Source: Opitutales bacterium UBA5694 (lineage in GTDB: Bacteria; Verrucomicrobiota; Verrucomicrobiia; Opitutales; Opitutaceae). From it: DNA of 28,176 nucleotides. The notes beneath the pieces were generated by a model. The model searched no databases and was not told the origin of the DNA. It was given only the letters and a program-made list of their open reading frames with translations. Both the position numbers and the translations under genes were made by a program. How positions within the stretch are numbered: position 1 is the stretch's first letter; each line of letters opens with the position of its first letter. The stretch covers positions 1 to 28,176 of the forward strand of contig DIHO01000007.1 of assembly GCA_002420185.1 (NCBI GenBank). Reading direction: 5' to 3'. Positions 1 to 6,892 of this stretch are shown here, one piece after another.

Positions 1-426
1 CGGACCCACTTCCCGCATACGCTTCATGTTGTTGTAAATCATCCGCGTCGAACCCGCCGATGCGGTGTAGATCCCAGTTTCGCCATTTGATACGTCTAAA
101 TCAGAAAGAGACGCATCTTCAATGGCCTGCTTCATTGCACAATAAACGTAGACACCGTGCGGTGCTAGACCACGTAATTCTTCTCTCCGGATCTTATATC
201 GATCAGGATAGGTCCAATCTTCAGAGTCTAACGAACCAACTTCAAATCCTTTTGGCGCCGAAACCAGTTTTACCGCGTTCCGAGGATCGTCTTCAAAAGG
301 GGGATACACAGGAAAGGGGCTAAATCCATGCTTAAGCGTTCTAAGATTTTCAGAGACAACCCCAACGTCATTGCCGATGCCACTGATTACCCCAACACCT
401 GTTATGAACACTCTCTTTAGTTCCAT
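1..426 (-). CDS. Beta-ketoacyl-ACP synthase, N-terminal part (FabF/FabB-like), runs off the window
   Basis: The first 142 codons of a condensing enzyme of the KAS I/II type; the rest lies beyond position 1. The N-terminus MELKRVFITGVGVISGIGND is the classic opening of FabF-like synthases, and the later stretch GIYTASAGSTRMIY matches the region before the catalytic cysteine, which is outside the window. It would elongate acyl-ACP by condensation with malonyl-ACP. The ATG at 424-426 is preceded by GAGGA nine bases upstream and by an in-frame stop, so the start is well supported. It lies 163 bases downstream of the ACP-FabZ fusion on the same strand, so the two are probably co-expressed. Whether it serves bulk fatty acid synthesis or a dedicated lipid or polyene pathway cannot be told here. 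Confidence 0.85.
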   Translation of the reverse strand, partial: MELKRVFITGVGVISGIGNDVGVVSENLRTLKHGFSPFPVYPPFEDDPRNAVKLVSAPKGFEVGSLDSEDWTYPDRYKIRREELRGLAPHGVYVYCAMKQAIEDASLSDLDVSNGETGIYTASAGSTRMIYNNMKRMREVGP

Positions 427-547
427 CCGTAAGAATCCTCACTTTATCCTCAGATCAAAAATAAAACAGGCCCAAGCGACAATGAAGTCCAGACTTTAAA
501 CAAAGCCTTCTCATACTAGATAGTCAAAATGCTATTCCAAAAACACC

Positions 548-562
548 GGGGGTGGGGGGGGG
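548..562. repeat. Homopolymeric G tract (G5-T-G9) between the ACP-FabZ and KAS genes
   Basis: Five G, one T, then nine G on the plus strand, in the 163-base gap between the two lipid genes. It is the only such tract in the window. On the transcribed strand it gives a C-rich leader about 120 bases before the ketoacyl synthase start. Its length may be unreliable because homopolymers are prone to sequencing error. Confidence 0.9.
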
Positions 563-589
563 AAATCCCTTGGAACGTTGGACCAACCT

Positions 590-1528
590 TTAAAGAGCTC
601 CGTTGCTTGAGTAAGCGTTGTCGTTCAATTCTGATACCGGGGTAGCTCCATTGCCCGAGCCATTCGCCGCTAGCTCCGAAGGCTTGAACGCCAAAGTAAT
701 TTCCTCTGCGACAACCGCTTTTTCCCCATTCACCGAAATTTGCCCCGAAAAAACTGCCAAGGGCGTTCTTGCCCGTTTCACTTTGACGCTAAGATCGAGT
801 ATGTCACCCGGTTTGCACACCCGATAACAACGGACGCCGTCCGCTCCGGTAAAGTAAACTTCTGTAGAATCGATGGCAGACTGAATTTCTTCTGGAGCCT
901 TCTTTAATAACACGAAGACGGCCAGCTGCCCTAACGACTCTAGCATTATGGAAGCTGGAAATACGGGGTTTTCTTTGAAGTGACCCTCAAGAAAGTGCTC
1001 TCGACCCGAAATTGTATACCGTCCAACCGCATCTTGATCTGACAAGTTTACTTGTTCCAAAAACAAAAAGGGCTCTTGCTGCGGCATCACTGCCGCGACC
1101 TGCTCGATCGAATAGAACTCGCCCTTGTCTCCGTTTGAAATTCCCGTTACCTTCTCATCGATGAACGATTTCAAATCACCAATCGATCTCAAATTCATCA
1201 GCTCCTCATTTTTGATCGATACACCGAGTGACTCTTCCACCATCATGATAGCTTCGATCATCGTCAGCGAATCCATCCCCAAATCTTCCATAAATTGGAT
1301 TGAATCGTCGCCGCTTCTGAGCTTGCCCACGACTTCAGGATCAAGAAATCGCTCCACAATACCCAGAACGATCGTAGGCACAAGTGCACTGTCTCTCGTG
1401 GTTCGGTATCTCAAAGCGGCCTCCAACGTCTCTGGAGAGCACCGCTTTAGAGTCTCCCTCAGCAACGCTTCATTCCCGGAAGTTGGCGATCCTGCGATTT
1501 TTGCCCCTGTTTTTGTCTGGTCTGACAT
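590..1528 (-). CDS. Acyl carrier protein fused to a FabZ-type 3-hydroxyacyl-ACP dehydratase
   Basis: A 312-residue two-domain protein. Residues about 48-128 form an acyl carrier protein: the phosphopantetheine site is DSL at 86-88 (Ser87) in EDLGMDSLTMIEAIM. Residues about 137-290 form a HotDog dehydratase of the FabZ type, with the catalytic histidine in EGHFKENPVFPASIMLESLG (His183) and the catalytic glutamate (Glu197) both present. The N-terminal 45 residues are a helical extension with no recognised role. A FabZ alone is about 150 residues and ACP about 80, so the length fits a true fusion. The start is ATG 1526-1528; a TTG at 1541-1543 would add five residues, and neither has a good ribosome binding site. 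The gene precedes a ketoacyl synthase. The fusion suggests that the carrier delivers its substrate in cis to the dehydratase, as in dedicated lipid or polyketide-like pathways (inference). Confidence 0.88.
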   Translation of the reverse strand: MSDQTKTGAKIAGSPTSGNEALLRETLKRCSPETLEAALRYRTTRDSALVPTIVLGIVERFLDPEVVGKLRSGDDSIQFMEDLGMDSLTMIEAIMMVEESLGVSIKNEELMNLRSIGDLKSFIDEKVTGISNGDKGEFYSIEQVAAVMPQQEPFLFLEQVNLSDQDAVGRYTISGREHFLEGHFKENPVFPASIMLESLGQLAVFVLLKKAPEEIQSAIDSTEVYFTGADGVRCYRVCKPGDILDLSVKVKRARTPLAVFSGQISVNGEKAVVAEEITLAFKPSELAANGSGNGATPVSELNDNAYSSNGAL

Positions 1529-1620
1529 CTCTTGAGATAGCAAAGATCGCAGTGGCAGGTTTGTAAATCCTAAACATGGCTCTTTAAAATCGAAATTGGC
1601 CCAGCCATACTTTACTTTGC

Positions 1621-1638
1621 CATATCGGGCACATATCG
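1621..1638. promoter_or_regulatory. Tandem direct repeat CATATCG, 11-base period
   Basis: CATATCG occurs at 1621-1627 and again at 1632-1638, one helical turn apart, in the divergent intergenic region between the ACP-FabZ gene (leftward) and the glycosyltransferase (rightward). Such spacing is typical of two protein subunits binding the same face of DNA. No regulator is identified; the call rests only on the repeat and its location. Confidence 0.3.
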
Positions 1639-1668
1639 CACATGGAGGTAGTCCATCTTAGCTAGGGT

Positions 1669-1688
1669 ATACCAGCTAGGCTGGTGTA
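1669..1688. promoter_or_regulatory. Inverted repeat ACCAGC-TAG-GCTGGT in divergent promoter region
   Basis: Six-base perfect arms (1671-1676 and 1680-1685) around a 3-base centre, extendable outward with one wobble pair. It lies 74 bases before the glycosyltransferase start. It could be an operator or a hairpin in the 5' leader; there is no T-run, so a terminator is unlikely. Confidence 0.35.
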
Positions 1689-1759
1689 TTTAGGTCTTGT
1701 GAACCGCTTATCCCTTCAATTGCCTACTCAGTGGTTGTTCGAATCCGCCTCACTGGCCT

Positions 1760-2896
1760 ATGAGTATCGCTTCCAGTCCTCCCATCCTTATTATTTCGCA
1801 CGAGTTTTTCCCGAAAAGGGGTGGAATAGCGACCTACACTGAGGAAATCGCGCGAGGGGCTGCAAGCAACGGACGCGAAATTGAAGTCTGGGCTCCGAAG
1901 TCTGAATCAATCGCCAAGCAGGACTTCCCGTTCCGCGTAAGGCAACTGGATTTAAAAGGATCGCAAGACTTGCTCTGCCAGCTAAAGCTCGCCCGAGAGT
2001 GGCAAAGAAACCGTGGAGCGATTCGGAACTCGATCGTCCATTTGACCGATCCTGGACCCATTCTAGCGACGCGCTACATACAGTATTTCAAATCCTTAAA
2101 GCCCCACCGACTTATACTCACCTTTCATGGTTCGGAAATCATCCGATTTGCAGGGAAGCCCTTCATTAAGGCACTCATAACCAAAAGTATAAAGAGGTGC
2201 GACCGCATTCATGTATTGTCCAGATATTCGAGATCCCTTCTCGAACGATACTTTCCCGAATCGAAAACCAAAATACTTGTAATCCCCGGAGCCCTAAAGT
2301 CCGACTTTCGCGTCCCCAAAGTTAAGCAACACAATATCACTGGCCCTCTCATCATACTAACAGTGGGTCGTCTCCACCCCCGAAAGGGGCAAGCTGATAC
2401 AATGGATGCCCTCACGAGGTTACCCGAATCGACACGTCAGATAATCGAATTCTGGGTCGTTGGCTCGGGAGGAAAATACGGATACGGTGAAGAACTGAAA
2501 AGCAAAGCAAAAGAAGCGGGATTCCGAGTTAAGTTTTTTGGCGATGTTTCTGAAGAGAAACTGCAAGAGCTTTATGCAAGAGCCGATATTTTCGCCCTAA
2601 ACAGCGTATATTTCCGGAAAAGCGTCGAGGGCTATGGTCTGGTCTATTTGGAAGCCGCTGCTTACGGCCTTCCAATTGTTGCCAATAGCGTTGGGGGCGT
2701 TTCCGAAGCTGTATCCCATATGAATAACGGTATTCTGGTGAAACCGCATGATCAGGAAGCCTTAACAGAGGCCTTCAATCGATTAGTTCAGGATCCGGCT
2801 CTTCGGGAAAACATGGGAAATCACGGAAGAATTTGGTCCCAACGCTTCAGCTGGAATCGAATTGCAAATGAGCTCTACAACACCATGGCTATGTAA
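1760..2896 (+). CDS. GT4-family glycosyltransferase (GT-B fold)
   Basis: A 378-residue glycosyltransferase group 1 protein. The N-terminal half has the acceptor-side motif EFFPKRGGIATYTEEIARG (about 15-33), typical of GT4 enzymes. The C-terminal half has the nucleotide-sugar binding region, starting with VGRLHPRKGQ near residue 203 and the donor-binding EGYGLVYLEAAAYGLP near 289-304, which contains the family's Glu-x7-Glu signature. No signal peptide or membrane span is seen, so it is probably cytoplasmic or membrane-associated, transferring a hexose to a lipid or polysaccharide acceptor. Donor and acceptor cannot be deduced. The thioesterase gene follows 48 bases later on the same strand. 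The ATG at 1760 fits the family's usual N-terminus. Confidence 0.85.
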   Translation: MSIASSPPILIISHEFFPKRGGIATYTEEIARGAASNGREIEVWAPKSESIAKQDFPFRVRQLDLKGSQDLLCQLKLAREWQRNRGAIRNSIVHLTDPGPILATRYIQYFKSLKPHRLILTFHGSEIIRFAGKPFIKALITKSIKRCDRIHVLSRYSRSLLERYFPESKTKILVIPGALKSDFRVPKVKQHNITGPLIILTVGRLHPRKGQADTMDALTRLPESTRQIIEFWVVGSGGKYGYGEELKSKAKEAGFRVKFFGDVSEEKLQELYARADIFALNSVYFRKSVEGYGLVYLEAAAYGLPIVANSVGGVSEAVSHMNNGILVKPHDQEALTEAFNRLVQDPALRENMGNHGRIWSQRFSWNRIANELYNTMAM

Positions 2897-2944
2897 AGCC
2901 AATTCCTAAATTCTCTAATCCGCACGGAATGAAAGCCCTATCCA

Positions 2945-3343
2945 ATGATCACTAGTGTATCCACGGTTGAAGTTCGCTACTCGGAAACCGATATGATGGG
3001 GATTGTATACCACGCAAGCTACCTACCCTGGCTTGAGCTTGGGAGAACAAACCTCTTGAAAGAAACTGGCGTTTCCTATTCATCGATCGAACAATCCGGT
3101 TTTTTCCTACCCGTTGTCGAGATCCAAATGAAGTATCGGCGTCCTGCAACGTATGACGATACTATCACGATAAAGACAACCATGAAAGAAAAGGCGTGCA
3201 CCAAAATCCGTCTAGAATACGAACTGTACATAAACGAAGTTCTGATCGCTACTGGCTACAGCATTCACGCTTTCACAAATAAGTCAGGACAACCAATCAA
3301 AGCCCCGCGGCAATTTACAGAAGCCTTCAACCAGGCTTTTTAA
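2945..3343 (+). CDS. YbgC/4HBT-type acyl-CoA thioesterase
   Basis: A single HotDog-fold domain of 132 residues, the usual length for the YbgC/FadM family. The diagnostic motif RYSETDMMGIVYHASYLPW (11-29) carries the catalytic Asp16 and conserved His23, followed by the central helix sequence LELGRTNLL. These enzymes hydrolyse acyl-CoA thioesters in the cytoplasm. In proteobacteria YbgC sits with tol-pal genes, but here it follows a glycosyltransferase and is convergent with queG, so context does not narrow the substrate. The start ATG at 2945 is the only sensible one. Confidence 0.88.
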   Translation: MITSVSTVEVRYSETDMMGIVYHASYLPWLELGRTNLLKETGVSYSSIEQSGFFLPVVEIQMKYRRPATYDDTITIKTTMKEKACTKIRLEYELYINEVLIATGYSIHAFTNKSGQPIKAPRQFTEAFNQAF

Positions 3344-3388
3344 GGATAGCGGGCACGGAGCCAAGACGGTCACTTGACTAAATCTTTT

Positions 3389-4594
3389 TCAGCTGATTAA
3401 GGCTCGTTTCTCTTCCCACCAAGAATATTCCTCTAACGTCGCTTCATCGTCTTCTGATCGCCGCGAATCGTCTAGAATCTCGCTAGCTCGCTCGCCAAAA
3501 AGGCGATACAAAGCCCACACAGCATGCGGCCTGACTAAAACCTCCTCACATTGAGCGAGCGACCGTAATGCCACTTTCACTCGATTTAGCCAGTCTTGAT
3601 CATCCACTTCGCCCCATTCCTTCGTCTCACGCAAATTCCCCGCGACAATACACGCATTCCTCAGAAGCCCTCTCAATTTCAGTCTTTTAATTGGAGTCTT
3701 TCTGAAAACTATACGAAACATTTCCCTATCCATATTAAGAATGTCCAGTAATCCCAGTTCCCCGATATCGTAGCGACTGCTTAACAAGAATTGTTTCCCG
3801 GACTTCGCAAATCGATTCCAGGGGCAGGCATCGAGACAAATGTCACACCCGAATATTCGGTTTCCGATTCCAGAACGTATGCCTCTAGGAATGACACCCT
3901 TATTCTCGATCGTATGATATGAAATGCATCTATTGGCATCCAGCAATCCAGGCTCTACAATCGCATCGGTAGGACACGAGTCTATGCAGCGCCGGCATTT
4001 CCCACACAGCAGCCCCATCTCAATGTCGTGAGCAGGTTCACTGTGTCTTTTCTTCAGAGGCTGATCTGGCTCTATTTCAAGTTTGGTGATCAATGTAGCA
4101 AGCAGAAGCCAATTGCCATGCGTCTTGGATATCAGCATTCCATTCTTTCCTTGCCAGCCCATACCAGAAGCTGCCGCCCAACCTCTTTCCATCACAGGAC
4201 CAGTATCAACATAGTAACGATAATCACTGGAACTAAGCTCGTAGCGATCCTCCAGAAATACCCCTATTTTTTTTAAACCTTTCAAGATAGTGTCGTGATA
4301 ATCATCATACAAACTATATTTTCCCCAACGCTTTTGACTCCGTGCTTCCAGCTCGGTCGGCAAGTAATTAACACCTAGCATAATCACAGAGCATGCATCT
4401 TTTACAACCAACTGGGGATCGAGGCGTTTCTCAATTGAGTTCTGCAGCCACTTCATGTCCGCGTGATATCCAAGCTCAATCCACTCCTCGAGCCGATTGG
4501 GGGCAATCGGGCTCAGATCGGTAAAGCGCACTTCATCAAAGCCAAGCTCCTCAAGTTCTCCCCTAAGCCCTTCTTTCTCCGCTTTTTCGATCAT
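3389..4594 (-). CDS. queG: Epoxyqueuosine reductase QueG
   Basis: A 401-residue enzyme for the last step of queuosine synthesis: cobalamin-dependent reduction of epoxyqueuosine to queuosine at the wobble base of tRNAs. The N-terminal half holds the substrate and cobalamin site, including YVDTGPVMERG with the catalytic Asp130. It is followed by two 4Fe-4S clusters with eight cysteines: CGKCRRCIDSCP (196-207), Cys222, and CDICLDACPWN (249-259). The C-terminal 130 residues are helical, as in QueG HEAT-like tails. The gene's ATG overlaps the aroK stop by four bases (ATGA), so the two are translationally coupled. It lies close to a second candidate tRNA wobble-base modification gene at 5235. Confidence 0.95.
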   Translation of the reverse strand: MIEKAEKEGLRGELEELGFDEVRFTDLSPIAPNRLEEWIELGYHADMKWLQNSIEKRLDPQLVVKDACSVIMLGVNYLPTELEARSQKRWGKYSLYDDYHDTILKGLKKIGVFLEDRYELSSSDYRYYVDTGPVMERGWAAASGMGWQGKNGMLISKTHGNWLLLATLITKLEIEPDQPLKKRHSEPAHDIEMGLLCGKCRRCIDSCPTDAIVEPGLLDANRCISYHTIENKGVIPRGIRSGIGNRIFGCDICLDACPWNRFAKSGKQFLLSSRYDIGELGLLDILNMDREMFRIVFRKTPIKRLKLRGLLRNACIVAGNLRETKEWGEVDDQDWLNRVKVALRSLAQCEEVLVRPHAVWALYRLFGERASEILDDSRRSEDDEATLEEYSWWEEKRALIS

Positions 4595-5145
4595 GAATCT
4601 AATTTCCAGAGTCGAGCTTCGCTTCGGTAAATACGGATAACATGGGAAGCTATATCAGAGATAGTGCGTCCATCCGTCAGAACTTCAGTGCCCGCTTTTT
4701 TGTAGATCGGTTCACGTTCATGCAGTAGTTCACAAATTCTGGACATCGGATCCTCGACATTCAGCAAAGGGCGTTTCTTATTTCCCTTAATTCGTTCGTA
4801 AACCGTCTCAGGCGAAGCTAGCAAGCAAACTACTGGACCCAGACTGCGTATCTTCTCCAGCATTCCTTGCTGGGCGATAAGTCCCCCACCGCAAGACACG
4901 ACACACGACGCTTTAGGGTGGCCACGTTCAACGAAAGACTTTTCTAACCTACGAAAGAAAGCCTCACCCTCGATATCGAAAATCTGTCTGATTTCCCGTC
5001 CATCCTTTTCCTCGACCGCACGATCGCTATCAAGGAAGCGATAATTTAGACTCTCCGCAACCGACCTTCCAACCGAAGTCTTACCGGTCCCCATAAATCC
5101 TACTAGGTATAAATTTGGTTTTGCTTGATTACAATTGCTTATCAT
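4591..5145 (-). CDS. aroK: Shikimate kinase
   Basis: A 184-residue P-loop kinase that phosphorylates shikimate with ATP, step five of the chorismate pathway. Visible motifs: Walker A GFMGTGKTSVG (16-26), the magnesium and shikimate aspartates in FLDSDRAVEE (37-46), the shikimate-binding arginines in FFRRLE, the CGGGLI loop (85-90), and the lid KKRPLL. Length and motif order match AroK/AroL. It is the upstream gene of the aroK-queG pair. It diverges from the FAD oxidoreductase fusion, whose start is 89 bases away, so the two share a promoter region. Confidence 0.95.
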   Translation of the reverse strand: MISNCNQAKPNLYLVGFMGTGKTSVGRSVAESLNYRFLDSDRAVEEKDGREIRQIFDIEGEAFFRRLEKSFVERGHPKASCVVSCGGGLIAQQGMLEKIRSLGPVVCLLASPETVYERIKGNKKRPLLNVEDPMSRICELLHEREPIYKKAGTEVLTDGRTISDIASHVIRIYRSEARLWKLDS

Positions 5146-5234
5146 GGGATTACGCCAACTTTACACGAAAGGCTTGTTTCTCTATACGACCTGGAGAGAT
5201 AGTCTAGGCGATTTATTAAACGTAGAAACCCGTT

Positions 5235-6881
5235 ATGGTCACCAATACAGGAGAATACGATTGCCTCATATTTGGAGGAGGGTTGGCAGGGTCTGTTCTC
5301 GCGTGGACTTTGATAGAGAAAGGTAAACGGCCTCTCCTAATTGGCAATCCCGGAAAATCCCGATGTTCCCATGTGGCTGCAGGACTCATCAATCCAATCG
5401 GAGGCAAGCGGTTAAATCTAGTTTGGGAAGCAGAGAGACATATTCTATACGCTCGAAATTTTTACCTCCGACTCCAATCAAAATTCGATCGCCAATATTA
5501 CGCCGAACGGAGAATCGCCCGGTTGTTTTCCTGCGACAAGGAGCAAAAACTGTGGAATGCGAAAAAAAAAATGGTCGCTTACAAAAAATGGACCTCGCCA
5601 CTTACTAAAAAGGATATTCCATATGCTTGCAGTACGAAAGAGCTTTTTGGATTTGCCATAAAAGGGGCTGGAATTGTTAAAATTTCCGAGCTGATTGGAG
5701 ACATACACGAGGAGCTCGCTCAAGGAGATGCTCTCGAAAATACTGACTTTGACTACCAAGATATCGAGTTTAAAGATGATCGCGTAACCTGGAGAAGTTC
5801 TAATGCTCCCATAGCAGTATTTACGGAAGGCCAACTCGCTACAGACAATCCGTGGTTTAAGTTCGTCCCATACCGACCAACCAAAGGAGTCATCGGCCGC
5901 ATTAAGACCCATGTTCAGCTATCGGATACCATTATCCTTCAGGGAAAGTTCCTCATTCCCAGGGAAGATGGATCAGCGATTGTTGGAGCTACATACAACT
6001 GGGAAAACAGGAGTGACGAACCCGACAGTAATGGAATAGCCGAAATCGAATCCTTCCTTAGAAAGCACATGGGAAACCATTGGAGCTGGTTGGATATTTT
6101 CGCTGGCGTACGACCTACAATTCCGGGGGCGATGCCGGCAGTTGGGCCACACCCGGAACAACGAAACTTGTTTTCATTCAACGGATTCGGTAGTAAGGGT
6201 GCCACTCAAATTCCCATCCTCGCAGACGGACTTTATAGATTCATCTGGGAAGGTAAGCCACTTCCTGAAGAGATCTTGCCCGCCCGATTCAAAAAAAAAC
6301 CAAATCCACTTTCCAAAAGGTGGATTGCAGTGGAGATCGCCCGTGATCGCGTAATGCGGCACCTTAAACCAGGTGACACTGCCATAGATGCGACAACGGG
6401 GAATGGTCACGACACACTCTGGCTTACCCAATCAGTAGGTCCTGATGGAATTGTATATGCATTCGACATACAAGAGTGTGCGATCGATATTGCTAGAAAA
6501 AAAATCGACAACTTAAGTATCGTAGCTCGAACTACATTTCTAAAAGTCTGCCATTCCCGAATGATAAGCCAACTACCCTTAAATATCAAGGCCAAGGCCA
6601 TCCTCTTCAACCTCGGTTACCTACCCGAAGGAGACAAGTCAATCGTCACAAGAATTGAAACCACCATTTCAGCCTTGGACCAGTCCCTGACTATTCTTCA
6701 TCCCAATGGAATCATCAGTATCGTCATCTATCCTGGACATCAAGGTGGCACTTCAGAAGCTGACGGAATATTGAATTGGACCAAATCAATCGACAACAGC
6801 TCATATGAAACGGAATTCGTATCCAACCCCTCAGGAAATCCGAAATCCCCCCGTCTCCTTTTTATTCAAAAACGTGCCTAG
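5235..6881 (+). CDS. FAD-dependent oxidoreductase fused to MnmM-type methyltransferase (candidate MnmC-like bifunctional tRNA enzyme)
   Basis: A 548-residue fusion. Residues 8-345 are an FAD oxidoreductase of the D-amino-acid oxidase superfamily: dinucleotide-binding FGGGLAGS (13-20), SHVAAGLINPIGGKRL (45-60), and a C-terminal closing region GVRPTIPGAMPAVGPHPEQR (from about 291) with FNGFGSKGAT. This resembles the FAD half of MnmC, which removes the carboxymethyl group from cmnm5-uridine in tRNA. Residues about 358-548 are a class I SAM methyltransferase of the YtqB/MnmM family (PF06962): IDATTGNGHDT (from 384), YAFDIQECAI, FNLGYLPEGDKS (from 458), and YPGHQGG (from 499). MnmM methylates nm5s2U34 to mnm5s2U34. 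The two halves would perform consecutive steps on the same wobble uridine; this coupling is inference. The linker is encoded by an A9 run (6291-6299). The gene is convergent with polB, 11 bases away. Confidence 0.85.
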   Translation: MVTNTGEYDCLIFGGGLAGSVLAWTLIEKGKRPLLIGNPGKSRCSHVAAGLINPIGGKRLNLVWEAERHILYARNFYLRLQSKFDRQYYAERRIARLFSCDKEQKLWNAKKKMVAYKKWTSPLTKKDIPYACSTKELFGFAIKGAGIVKISELIGDIHEELAQGDALENTDFDYQDIEFKDDRVTWRSSNAPIAVFTEGQLATDNPWFKFVPYRPTKGVIGRIKTHVQLSDTIILQGKFLIPREDGSAIVGATYNWENRSDEPDSNGIAEIESFLRKHMGNHWSWLDIFAGVRPTIPGAMPAVGPHPEQRNLFSFNGFGSKGATQIPILADGLYRFIWEGKPLPEEILPARFKKKPNPLSKRWIAVEIARDRVMRHLKPGDTAIDATTGNGHDTLWLTQSVGPDGIVYAFDIQECAIDIARKKIDNLSIVARTTFLKVCHSRMISQLPLNIKAKAILFNLGYLPEGDKSIVTRIETTISALDQSLTILHPNGIISIVIYPGHQGGTSEADGILNWTKSIDNSSYETEFVSNPSGNPKSPRLLFIQKRA

Positions 6882-6892
6882 CCGTCCATTTC

